A stretch of DNA of 62,302 nt from CAYFKJ01 sp964528595 (lineage in GTDB: Bacteria > Pseudomonadota > Alphaproteobacteria > UBA2966), in NCBI GenBank assembly GCA_964528595.1, contig CAZGTM010000020.1, positions 1 through 62,302 of the forward strand, in the 5' to 3' direction. How positions within the stretch are numbered: the stretch's first letter is position 1; every line of letters starts with the position of its first letter. This document shows positions 17,240 to 25,590 of this stretch, one piece after another. The notes below the pieces were generated by a model, which was not told where the DNA came from, ran no database searches, and saw only the letters and a list, made by a program, of their open reading frames with translations. Both the position numbers and the translations under genes were made by a program.

Positions 17240-17251
17240 TTGCCATGGCAA
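17240..17251. promoter_or_regulatory. Perfect palindrome upstream of galU operon
   Basis: TTGCCATGGCAA is a 12-bp perfect palindrome in the 108-bp gap before galU. A second inverted repeat AACTG-TTCGG-CAGTT lies at 17225-17239. Both are suitable operator shapes for the operon, but no regulator is identified. Confidence 0.35.
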
Positions 17252-17285
17252 TTACGGGATGGCAAGAGCCGGAAGGCAAATCAGT

Positions 17286-18044
17286 TCAAGCGCCCAGCAG
17301 AAGATCTTTAGCTTGATTGATTTTGCTTGCGAGATAGGTCGAACCGCCTTGATCAGGGTGAATTTTTAACATTAACCGGTGGTGAGAATCCTTTATCTCC
17401 TCCTCGGTTGCACCGGCTTTCAGACCCAAGATCTCCAAGGCTTCTTCCCGCGTCATCGGCCCGCTTTGAACCTCGGGTTCATCGGTACCGCTTTGACCGG
17501 CTGATTCGTAGTCGGCCTTGGCCCGCCATTCGGGACCTTCGGTACGGTCCAGATACGTCTCCAATAGGGCTGCCCCTTGAGGATCGGTCGCGCGGCACTC
17601 ACGCAGCACTTCGACAACCTCGGGCGCGGACAATTCGTTGAGTGGCCGCCCCCGATGCGCTCCCTTCAACACTTCTCCCGAAATACCGCCGCTATCGTGG
17701 TTCAGCGTCATCTTGAGGTATTCGGTCGTGACTTCTGAATTGCCTTGTTCGGAGGAAGAACCGCCGTCGGACGAGTAGGCCGGACCGCTTCTCGTCGCGC
17801 CGATGCCGAACGGCAACCGCGCTGCCCGGCGCATCAACCACCAAAAGGCGGCGATTGCCAGCGGAGCGGCAAAAGCCAACCGTCCGGTCAGAGCGAGGAA
17901 CAGGACAAGAGCCAAACAGATCCCGAGAACGCCCCACTTGAGCGTTTTCGCCAGGACTTTCGGGTCGGCCGCCGCAAACCAGCGTCCCGCCAGAATTAGA
18001 GCTAGAAAGACGCAAACACCGAGAACGAACCAGGCAAACATCAT
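17286..18044 (-). CDS. Membrane-anchored DnaJ-domain protein
   Basis: 252 residues. Two hydrophobic segments at about 3-23 and 36-66 are followed by a basic/Ser-Gly linker, a mid-domain (NELSAPEVVEVLRECRATDP) and a C-terminal J domain with HPD at 229-231 and HPDQGGS. The topology (N-terminal membrane segments, C-terminal J) resembles TIM14/Pam18-type proteins rather than DnaJ itself. It would recruit DnaK at the membrane. Its ATG overlaps the stop of the upstream VWA gene by 4 nt (ATGA), so the two are translated together. Confidence 0.88.
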   Translation of the reverse strand: MMFAWFVLGVCVFLALILAGRWFAAADPKVLAKTLKWGVLGICLALVLFLALTGRLAFAAPLAIAAFWWLMRRAARLPFGIGATRSGPAYSSDGGSSSEQGNSEVTTEYLKMTLNHDSGGISGEVLKGAHRGRPLNELSAPEVVEVLRECRATDPQGAALLETYLDRTEGPEWRAKADYESAGQSGTDEPEVQSGPMTREEALEILGLKAGATEEEIKDSHHRLMLKIHPDQGGSTYLASKINQAKDLLLGA

Positions 18045-18760
18045 TGAGATTCCGACTTGAGTTGATTGGCGATGAGCAAGGTCTCGCCCCCTTTTTGGCT
18101 GCTGTAATTCTCCAGCGCTTTTCGGCCGCCCGCTGCATACACCGCCACGGCCGCCAATAGATCCCGCAGTTGGCGGGCGCTCGACAAATCAAAATTGCAA
18201 TGTGCTCCGCCGCTAAGCCGGGCGATTTGCCGGAATGCTCTCGATGCGCCGGGCTCGGCGCCTTCCTGGAAGACAAATACCGGTACGCCAAGCATCCCGA
18301 GTTCGCCGGCCAAGGTGCAAAGTTGGTCGATGTCCTCCTCGACGCAGTCGCCGATGAACACCAGGGCGTTAACCTTCTTTGCCGCTGTTTCCTCAAGCGC
18401 ATGGCGAAGAACTCGTTCGATTTGCGTGCGGCCGCCGCGGCAGTCAACGCGGGTCATTTGACCGACAAGTTCGTCGGAGTTACCGATCCAGGACGTGGCC
18501 TGGAAATCCCCGTACCCCCGGTAAAACGCCATTTGGATGTCGAGACCGCCCAACGCGGCCGTTTCGCTGAACATTTCACCCTGGATGTGGCAGGCCTTGT
18601 CCCACGTCGGTTCCCGGCTTGCCGTCGCATCAAGGGCAAAGATTAACCTCCCCCGGGAGCCGGCGGGATGCACGGCAGGCGCTGCGGCAAGCCGTTTGAG
18701 GAATTCATCGACATCCCCCTGACTGGACCGTCGCGCCAATTCTTGTCGGTCTTCGGCCAT
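18041..18760 (-). CDS. VWA-domain protein
   Basis: 239 residues from the ATG at 18760, which has GAGGGAG a few nt upstream; the frame's longer N-terminus to 18853 has no ribosome site. A von Willebrand A fold is shown by the strand RGRLIFALDATASRE with a MIDAS variant DATAS (D44, T46, S48), later GGRTQIERVLRHALE (MIDAS Thr) and ALVFIGDCVEED (Asp). It has no signal peptide and is probably cytoplasmic. It is coupled to the membrane J-protein gene and divergent from a pentapeptide-repeat gene. Its binding partner is unknown. Confidence 0.85.
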   Translation of the reverse strand: MAEDRQELARRSSQGDVDEFLKRLAAAPAVHPAGSRGRLIFALDATASREPTWDKACHIQGEMFSETAALGGLDIQMAFYRGYGDFQATSWIGNSDELVGQMTRVDCRGGRTQIERVLRHALEETAAKKVNALVFIGDCVEEDIDQLCTLAGELGMLGVPVFVFQEGAEPGASRAFRQIARLSGGAHCNFDLSSARQLRDLLAAVAVYAAGGRKALENYSSQKGGETLLIANQLKSESQ

Positions 18761-18817
18761 CACTCCCTCATTTTCCGGAGGTCCCATTGAAATGAGCATT
18801 CCATACTTTGCCAACCA

Positions 18818-18847
18818 TAGATATGTGCTAGCGCAAGCGCATTGCAA
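18818..18847 (-). promoter_or_regulatory. Candidate promoter of the VWA-dnaJ pair
   Basis: On the minus strand TTGCAA (18847-18842) and TATCTA (18823-18818) are 18 nt apart, giving a start about 50 nt before the VWA ATG. The match to consensus is moderate. Confidence 0.35.
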
Positions 18848-18965
18848 CGCCAATCCAACTATGATTCGCCGATAACAGATAGTATGCTAACGAGCTTAGC
18901 CGAGTTGTTCATTCGGGGGCACCCGGCTGCGTGGGAACAACGTTTATTTTCTCGGGTGATTGGAA

Positions 18966-20366
18966 TTGTCGAACGAGCTCCGTCGGTTGGACCAGGGCAA
19001 ACTTGAAGACATTTTCAAGGCGCATACGCTATTTCTCGATCATAAATCCGGCGGTATTCGGGCACAGCTTCCCAGCCACAATCTGTCCTCGCTGAATTTC
19101 GACGACAAGGATCTGTCGGAAGGTATTTTCGCGGGCTCTTCCTTCCAATTCTCATCGCTCCGCAGAGCGGAGTTGAAAGCAGCCGACCTGTTCGGTTGCG
19201 ATTTCAGCGTTTCCAACCTCGAGCACGCCATCCTGGCCAAAGCCGATTTGCGCGGCGCCATCCTCAGAGGCGCCGTGCTGATTGGCGCCGACCTCCGCGA
19301 GGCGGACTTGCGGGAGGGTCGCCTCGCCTTGGGCGCGACCGAAGACTCCGGCAGTACCGACATGTCTGGTATTGACGGTCGGAACGCCGATATGTCGGGC
19401 AGCGACCTGTCGGGAGCAAATGTTTCCGGCAGTAATTTCGGGGGCGCTTCATTTGTTTTGGCCGATCTGACGAGCGTCAACGGCAAGGGCGCCAACCTGG
19501 CGCACGCCCGCATGAACCGTGCCCAACTGATAAATGCCGATTTCACCAACGCGAATTTTCAGAAAACCGACCTGGGGGGCGCAGACCTGCGCGAGTGCAA
19601 CTTGACGGGCGCCGACATGAAAGGGGTCAACCTTTCCGGAACCGACCTCTCCGGCGCTATTCTGAAAGGCGCCATTCTAACCGGCGCTACCGTTTCGGAC
19701 GCCGTGTTCGACGAGGCCGAACTTCGCGGCGCCACCCTCGATGACGATGTGCTGTCCTCTGAACAACTGCAGGCCGCTCACCTGCCGCGCCGCCCGGACG
19801 CCGCCGGCATTGTGCTCGAAGATGTCATTGCTCAGCATGCCGAATGGGTTCGATCGGGTGGCACGGATGGAAAACGAGCCGATCTTTCAGGCCTCGACTT
19901 GAGCGGTCTTGATCTTTCCGGTGTGGATCTCTCAGCCGCCCGTATGATCGCAGCAATGCTGCGCGGCACGCAGTTATCCAAGGCATCGTTGGCCCACGCC
20001 GACCTTTCGTTTGCTGATTGCCGGAACGCGAAACTGAATGAGACCGATATGCGTGGCGCCGACTTCTCCTACGCAAACCTGAGCCAGTCTCAGTTAAAAG
20101 GGGCGAACTTGGCGTCCTTGCAGATCAAGGGCGCCGCCATTCGCGCCTGGCCGACGGACATGAGCAATGCGCGGATGGCCGAAAGTGACCTCTCCAACGC
20201 CGCCATGCCGGGCGCCAGACTAGACGGTGCGGATTTTTCCCACGCGAACTTGTCCGGCGCGGATCTGCAGGCGTGCTCTGTCGAGGGGACGATTTTAAAC
20301 GGCACCAACTTGAGCGAGGCAAATCTCGAAGGCGTAGATTTGACCACGGCCAAAAAAAGAAGTTGA
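18966..20366 (+). CDS. Pentapeptide-repeat protein
   Basis: 466 residues. Two long blocks of A(D/N)LXX pentapeptides, about residues 35-260 and 300-460, are separated by a short non-repeat helical segment (DDDVLSSEQLQAAHLPRRPD). Such repeats fold as a right-handed quadrilateral beta-helix; functions include DNA mimicry against gyrase inhibitors, but most members have unknown roles. No ATG exists near the start. The TTG at 18966 has GGGTGA 6 nt upstream and was preferred over the TTG at 18960. It is divergent from VWA-dnaJ with a shared 205-bp region, and nearly abuts the convergent DUF3179 gene (6 nt). Confidence 0.9.
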   Translation: MSNELRRLDQGKLEDIFKAHTLFLDHKSGGIRAQLPSHNLSSLNFDDKDLSEGIFAGSSFQFSSLRRAELKAADLFGCDFSVSNLEHAILAKADLRGAILRGAVLIGADLREADLREGRLALGATEDSGSTDMSGIDGRNADMSGSDLSGANVSGSNFGGASFVLADLTSVNGKGANLAHARMNRAQLINADFTNANFQKTDLGGADLRECNLTGADMKGVNLSGTDLSGAILKGAILTGATVSDAVFDEAELRGATLDDDVLSSEQLQAAHLPRRPDAAGIVLEDVIAQHAEWVRSGGTDGKRADLSGLDLSGLDLSGVDLSAARMIAAMLRGTQLSKASLAHADLSFADCRNAKLNETDMRGADFSYANLSQSQLKGANLASLQIKGAAIRAWPTDMSNARMAESDLSNAAMPGARLDGADFSHANLSGADLQACSVEGTILNGTNLSEANLEGVDLTTAKKRS

Positions 20367-20372
20367 AACACT

Positions 20373-21389
20373 CTAACGTTTGATCTGAACGTCCGGATAA
20401 AAGGCATGGAACGCGAAAGCGAAATCGACGCCGTAGGCCACGTCCGACATTTCGTTTCCGTTCTTTCGCTGCACCACCACATTACCCACGTCGACACCTT
20501 CCCGGATTGACGGAGCGTCGAGAGCCGAGTTTTGACCGGGCGACCATGTCAGGACGATGCCGTCTTCGGTTTCAACGCGCTTTTCGCGTTTCAAGGCCTC
20601 CATGGACCAGGCCCGAAAAACACCGTTGCCGTCACCAACCGAGATTACGCGGGCAAGCGGCGCAATCCCTTCGGGCAGGTCACCCCGGTATAGAAACGGT
20701 TGCGGCATGGAATCGTAATAGGGGTACGGGTTGGCGCCGTAGCGGCGTCGCTGGCTGTAGGTTGGGATCAGCACCTTGCCCTGGGTTGCCCTGGCCTTGA
20801 AGCGGGCAAAGGACTCTAATCTTGCAGGGATTATCTTCAGTTTCTTCCCTGTCATCTCGCCGACAATTCCCTGCCCGATAAATTGCTGCCACCAGCTTTC
20901 AGTTTGGCGGTCATACATGATGAGGTCGGAATTGCGCAGCTTGCCGGTCGTCCCGAAATCCAGGATTCTGCCGTCAAGCCGCCGGTCGAACACGATCGCC
21001 GCATTACACAACGGACAAAAAGTTACGCTCACGGGCATCCCGCCGATTTCGTCATTGACGATTTCGTGCCACATCAAAACCTGCAAAGGATAGGCCTTCC
21101 ACTCTCCTTTTACCTCCAGACCAATAACCGGTTCGGTGTCGGCCAGATGATCGGCTTCCGAAACCGACATGAACTTGGGGTCTTCGATGGACGGAATCCC
21201 ATCTTTCGGTGGGCCCCCCGACATCACCTCGGAGAAGTCGATCGCCGTTTTTGAGAAATCCGTCTTCGGCCACTCATATTTCCAGGCGCTGGGTCCGGCG
21301 GAAGCGGCGCCGAACCATAAAACACCAAGTGCCCCGGCGATCAATCCGGACGCCAGGATCGATTTTCGCCAAGTTTGGAATGAACGCAT
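20373..21389 (-). CDS. DUF3179 domain-containing exported protein
   Basis: 338 residues from the ATG at 21389 (GGAG about 8 nt upstream; an ATG at 21404 is possible). The N-terminus is a signal peptide/anchor cut near AASAGPS. The DUF3179 domain follows, with the signature VTFCPLCNAAIVFDR (a conserved Cys pair), FGTTGKLRNSDLIMYDRQTESWWQ, and RVISV. The family is common in bacteria and archaea and has no agreed function. The Cys-Pro-Leu-Cys motif is intact. Confidence 0.88.
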   Translation of the reverse strand: MRSFQTWRKSILASGLIAGALGVLWFGAASAGPSAWKYEWPKTDFSKTAIDFSEVMSGGPPKDGIPSIEDPKFMSVSEADHLADTEPVIGLEVKGEWKAYPLQVLMWHEIVNDEIGGMPVSVTFCPLCNAAIVFDRRLDGRILDFGTTGKLRNSDLIMYDRQTESWWQQFIGQGIVGEMTGKKLKIIPARLESFARFKARATQGKVLIPTYSQRRRYGANPYPYYDSMPQPFLYRGDLPEGIAPLARVISVGDGNGVFRAWSMEALKREKRVETEDGIVLTWSPGQNSALDAPSIREGVDVGNVVVQRKNGNEMSDVAYGVDFAFAFHAFYPDVQIKR

Positions 21390-21591
21390 TACCCGTCTCC
21401 GCATCAACTATCGGCCTGAGATATCGCCATGGTCGTGCGGTTGGAGTTTCCCTTCAAGTCAATCCGCTTCACGGTGGTGTGACTTATATGGCGGCGTCAA
21501 AGCGCGCTTGACCATTCCGGCCGTAGTCGCCAACCTGCCGCGGCATGATTTGTTTGCACCCACGAATGAGTACGTCCTGAGTTGAGAGAAA

Positions 21592-22695
21592 ATGGAAACA
21601 GTTGAAAGCGTTGTCGTCGGCGCCGGCGTTATCGGTCTGGCGATTGCCCGGTCGCTCTCGGTGGCGGGACAGGAAGTCGTGGTATTGGAAGCGGAAGGAG
21701 AAATCGGAACCGGTACGAGCTCCCGCAATAGTGAAGTTATTCACGCCGGAATCTACTATCCGACCGGGTCGTTGAAGGCGCGTTTGTGTGTCAGCGGCCG
21801 TGATATGCTTTACCGATACTGCGCCGAGCATGGGGTCGAACACCGACGCCTCGGTAAGCTTATTGTCGCCGGCGACAGGGGCGATCTCGGGACACTGAAG
21901 AGACTTCAGCATAAAGCGTCGGCGAATGGCGTTGACGATCTGCGATTCGTTTCCAAGGAAGAGTTGTCGCGGCTGGAGCCGGAGGTCGACGGGGCCGGTG
22001 CCCTGATTTCCCCGTCAACCGGAATTGTCGACAGCCACGGTCTAATGCTTGCATACCAGGGTGAAGCCGAAAACAAAGGCATGGCGATCGCCTTCAACAG
22101 TCCCCTCTTGGAGGCAAAAGCCACCGGTAGTGGATTCGAAATTGATGCCGGCGGGACTTCGCCGATGACGCTCGGTTGCCGCAGGTTGATAAATTCGGCG
22201 GGCCTCGGTGCGCAAGAAGTCGCAAGCTCAATCAGCGGGCTTGACGCCGTACATATTCCGCGACGCTACCTCAACAAAGGGTCTTACTTCACGATGCGGG
22301 GTCGAGCACCATTCAGGCATCTGATCTATCCTGTGCCGCCGAGCGCCAGCCTCGGCATTCACTTGACCCTCGATTTGGCGGGCCAGGCCAGATTTGGTCC
22401 AGATCAGGAATGGATTGACGAAATCAACTATGCCGTCGATCCCGCAAGGGCAAATGCATTCTATGACTCCGTCCGTCGGTATTATCCGGGTCTGCCAGAG
22501 GACGCGCTTGACCCGGCGTACTCGGGAATCAGACCCAAAATCCAAGCGCCGGGCGAGGCCATGGCGGATTTTACCATCGCGGGTCCAAGTGATCATGGCG
22601 TGCCGGGTCTGGTAAACCTATTTGGCATGGAATCTCCGGGGCTTACCTCATCATTGGCGATCGGTGAATATGTGCGTGCCCTGCTTGCGGCCTAA
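21592..22695 (+). CDS. FAD-dependent oxidoreductase, L-2-hydroxyglutarate oxidase/dehydrogenase family
   Basis: 367 residues of the DAO superfamily. It has the FAD-binding VVVGAGVIGLAIARSL, the second dinucleotide motif VVVLEAEGEIGTGTSSRNSE, the substrate-domain SEVIHAGIYYPTGSLKARLC and the C-terminal ESPGLTSSLAIGEYV. These match L2HGDH/LhgO-like proteins, which oxidise L-2-hydroxyglutarate to 2-oxoglutarate. GAGAG precedes the ATG by about 5 nt. The exact substrate is inferred from family resemblance only. Confidence 0.87.
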   Translation: METVESVVVGAGVIGLAIARSLSVAGQEVVVLEAEGEIGTGTSSRNSEVIHAGIYYPTGSLKARLCVSGRDMLYRYCAEHGVEHRRLGKLIVAGDRGDLGTLKRLQHKASANGVDDLRFVSKEELSRLEPEVDGAGALISPSTGIVDSHGLMLAYQGEAENKGMAIAFNSPLLEAKATGSGFEIDAGGTSPMTLGCRRLINSAGLGAQEVASSISGLDAVHIPRRYLNKGSYFTMRGRAPFRHLIYPVPPSASLGIHLTLDLAGQARFGPDQEWIDEINYAVDPARANAFYDSVRRYYPGLPEDALDPAYSGIRPKIQAPGEAMADFTIAGPSDHGVPGLVNLFGMESPGLTSSLAIGEYVRALLAA

Positions 22696-22743
22696 CCCAT
22701 CCTTGGGCTACCTTGGCGACCGGTTTCGAAACCCGAGGGAAAT

Positions 22744-23565
22744 ATGATTCGTTCACTCATCGTCACCGCCTGCATCCTGGGCTCCGCAATACTATGGCCG
22801 AGTTCCAGCGCGCATGCGGCAAATCCCGATTGGGAAGCCTGGATGACCGGGCCGACCGCGACACGTATCGGTGGAGCCAAGGAGTGGCATGTAAACGTGG
22901 GCGCGGGCGTTGGCTTTGCGCCGGATTACCTGGGCAGCGACGATTATGTTTTCCATGCGCTGCCTTTGGTCGACATCGAATGGCGCGGTGCATATTTTCT
23001 GAGTACCCAAAGAGGGCTCGGTTTGAACGTGATCCGCAACCGTCAGACCAAGGCTGGGCCCCGTCTCACCCTTTCTCCCGCGAGAAATGCCTCGGAAAAC
23101 ACCGATCTCACGGGCATGGCTGATATTAAAAGGAGCATCGAAATCGGTGTGTTCGCCCAGCACCATTCCGGACCCTGGCGCTTCGATGCGGACATTCGGT
23201 ACGGCATGAACGAAAAGGGACACAAAGGCATAATTGGCGGCATGGGTCTGGCGTTGGGGGGCAGGTTAAGCGAGGATTCCAGCCTGATAATCGGCGGCAA
23301 TTTTCGCTTTGCGAACGCCCAATACCTAATCTCAAACTTTGGCGTGAGCACGAGCGAAGTCACCGCCGCGAGGGTGGCTTATGCACCAACGGCAGGATTC
23401 GTGGACTTCGGAGCCTGGGCTTCGCTGATCTACAATCTTAACGAGAACATTTATGTTTCGATCGATGGGCGGGGCAGTTTGCTTGCCGATCAAGCCTCCT
23501 TGAGTCCTATCACCAAGGAAGAATCTCAATACTTCATCGGTTCCACTGTGGGCTATCGCTTCTGA
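22744..23565 (+). CDS. MipA/OmpV family outer membrane protein
   Basis: 273 residues. A clear signal peptide ends at SSAHA (residue 25). The mature part has alternating amphipathic strands and finishes with the outer-membrane C-terminal aromatic (VGYRF). The start of the mature protein, GVGFAPDYLGSDDYVFHALPLVDIEWRGAYFLS (split motif: PDYLGSDDY then LPLVDIEWRG), is diagnostic of MipA/OmpV. Members scaffold murein enzymes or act as porin-like channels. GAGGGAA lies 3-9 nt before the ATG; it is 48 nt after the FAD oxidoreductase. Confidence 0.9.
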   Translation: MIRSLIVTACILGSAILWPSSSAHAANPDWEAWMTGPTATRIGGAKEWHVNVGAGVGFAPDYLGSDDYVFHALPLVDIEWRGAYFLSTQRGLGLNVIRNRQTKAGPRLTLSPARNASENTDLTGMADIKRSIEIGVFAQHHSGPWRFDADIRYGMNEKGHKGIIGGMGLALGGRLSEDSSLIIGGNFRFANAQYLISNFGVSTSEVTAARVAYAPTAGFVDFGAWASLIYNLNENIYVSIDGRGSLLADQASLSPITKEESQYFIGSTVGYRF

Positions 23566-23695
23566 TAATCCCTGGGGTGGATGACGCTCATTTCGTGGGG
23601 CACAATCAAATGCTTCCCTCCTCCAGCTCCGGATGATATGAACCCCGCCTGAACTCATTGAACGGCGATATGCTGTGAAATTCCGGTGGTGGGGA

Positions 23696-25387
23696 ATGCA
23701 AAACGAAGGTTTGGTGGAAAAGGTTCGCGACGGTCTCATCGGGTCGCGACAAACGGTCGATGGGCCATTGGGTCAGCGGCGTATTGTCTACGCCGATTAC
23801 ACCGCGTCCGGCCGGTCGCTCAGTTTTATCGAAGACTTCATCCGTTCGGAAGTCCTTCCTTACTACGCCAACACGCACACAGAAACTTCGGGTACCGGAC
23901 ACCAAACCACCCGATTTCGCGAGGACGCCCGGAAAATCATTCTGGATGCCGTCGGCGGCAATGAGGAAGATGCCATAATTTTTTGCGGCTCGGGCGCCAC
24001 AGGCGCCGTCGACCGATTCATCAACATTCTGAACCTGCGCCTGCCCAGCGAATTGTCCGAACAATACGGGCTGCTTGCGCAAATACCGGCTGACCAACGC
24101 CCCGTCATCTTCATCGGACCTTACGAGCACCACTCCAATGAGGTGCTGTGGCGCGAAACGATTGCCGACGTGATCGTCGTCGAGGAAGACGCGGACGGTC
24201 TGGTTGATCTGACAAATCTTGAAGCCGAGTTAAACCGCTTCGCCGACCGCCCACTTAAGATCGGCAGTTTTTCCGCCGCTTCGAACGTAACCGGCATCAT
24301 GACTAATACCCATGCGGTTACCGCCATGCTGCGCGCGCATGGCGCGGTCGCGGCATGGGATTTCGCGGCCGCCGCGCCCTATACGGTGATCGAAATGAAC
24401 CCGGTGGATCAAGCGGAGGCGGCAAAGGACGTTATCTTCATCTCGCCCCACAAATTTCCCGGCGGCCCCGGCACCCCGGGCCTTCTCGTCATCAAGCGAA
24501 ATCTGATGCGTAACCGGGTTCCGGTCATCCCGGGGGGCGGCACGGTGTCATACGTCAGTTCGGAGGAACACCGCTATCTCGACGACCCCGAGCACCGCGA
24601 AGAAGGCGGGACGCCCGAGATCGTCGGCGCGGTTCGGGCGGGTCTCATTTTCCAACTCAAGGAAGCCGTCGGCGCCGCCGACATCATGCACCACGAGGAA
24701 GTGCTGGCGAGGCGGGCAATCGACCGGCTGAGCAAGAATCCGAACATCAACATATTGGGCAACCTCGAAACGCCCCGGCTGCCCATCATCTCCTTCCTTG
24801 TGCGGTACGGTGAAAAGTACCTTCACCACGATTTCGTCGTCGCGGTGCTGAACGACTATTTCGGCATTCAGACCAGAGGGGGTTGCAGTTGCGCCGGCCC
24901 CTACGGTCACCGCCTGCTGGGCATCGACATGGCGACATCGAAAGAATTTGAAGCGCAAATCTCGACAGGATGCGAAATCGTGAAGCCGGGCTGGACGCGT
25001 TTCGGGCTCAACTACTTCAATACCGACGAAGAGGTCGAGTTCATCCTGGGAGCCATCGACTGGTTGGCCAGCCACGCCTGGAAGCTGTTGCCGGCCTACG
25101 AGTGCGACGCCGCCACCGGACGCTGGTGGCACCGCGATCTGGCCGACAGCCCGATCATGTCGCTGCACGACATTGCCTATGACGGCGACGGCGCCAGCTA
25201 TCCTTCGCGCTCTGCTTCCGCACCGGCGTTTTCGCTAAACGACCTAATCGCGGCGGCTGACGCCGACATCGTGAAGCTGGACGAAGAGAGCGGCGATTCA
25301 GCCCGCCCCGACCCCGTTCTGCCGGCGGCGGCCAGTCATCTTCAATGGTTCCCTATGCCTCACGATGAGGCCGGTGCCGATTTGTAG
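23696..25387 (+). CDS. Class V aminotransferase-fold PLP enzyme (cysteine desulfurase-like)
   Basis: 563 residues from the ATG at 23696 (a GTG at 23675 is an alternative). The fold-type I core shows YADYTASGRSL, FCGSGATGAVDRFI, the PLP aspartate region AAWDFAAAAPY, and the Schiff-base lysine in ISPHKFPGGPGT. A later RGGCSCAGPYGHRLL places cysteines near where cysteine desulfurases/selenocysteine lyases carry theirs. The protein is about 150 residues longer than SufS, due to a C-terminal extension after about residue 430 ending in a low-complexity Asp/Pro region. Substrate unknown. Confidence 0.85.
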   Translation: MQNEGLVEKVRDGLIGSRQTVDGPLGQRRIVYADYTASGRSLSFIEDFIRSEVLPYYANTHTETSGTGHQTTRFREDARKIILDAVGGNEEDAIIFCGSGATGAVDRFINILNLRLPSELSEQYGLLAQIPADQRPVIFIGPYEHHSNEVLWRETIADVIVVEEDADGLVDLTNLEAELNRFADRPLKIGSFSAASNVTGIMTNTHAVTAMLRAHGAVAAWDFAAAAPYTVIEMNPVDQAEAAKDVIFISPHKFPGGPGTPGLLVIKRNLMRNRVPVIPGGGTVSYVSSEEHRYLDDPEHREEGGTPEIVGAVRAGLIFQLKEAVGAADIMHHEEVLARRAIDRLSKNPNINILGNLETPRLPIISFLVRYGEKYLHHDFVVAVLNDYFGIQTRGGCSCAGPYGHRLLGIDMATSKEFEAQISTGCEIVKPGWTRFGLNYFNTDEEVEFILGAIDWLASHAWKLLPAYECDAATGRWWHRDLADSPIMSLHDIAYDGDGASYPSRSASAPAFSLNDLIAAADADIVKLDEESGDSARPDPVLPAAASHLQWFPMPHDEAGADL

Positions 25388-25507
25388 GAATGGCGTCATC
25401 AAGGCTCGGTGGGTATTCGTGAGCGACCGAAAGTTTCGTCGAGGAACTAATTCCCAACAGATTTGATCAATCCTGCAAAGCTATTGGCAAGGATCGTTCG
25501 AATTGCA

Positions 25508-25522
25508 TTAATCATCTGTTAA
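25508..25522. promoter_or_regulatory. CtrA-type motif TTAA-N7-TTAA
   Basis: TTAA-TCATCTG-TTAA matches the full CtrA recognition pattern known from alphaproteobacteria, 69 nt before the leucine dehydrogenase GTG. The region is A/T-rich, so chance occurrence is possible. An extended -10-like TATTTAAA follows at 25551-25558. Confidence 0.35.
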
Positions 25523-25590
25523 TTCATTGTTTTGTAAGGATTTTCGGCCATATTTAAAGGATACGGGGTGCCTCGTGGAGGAATTGATCT

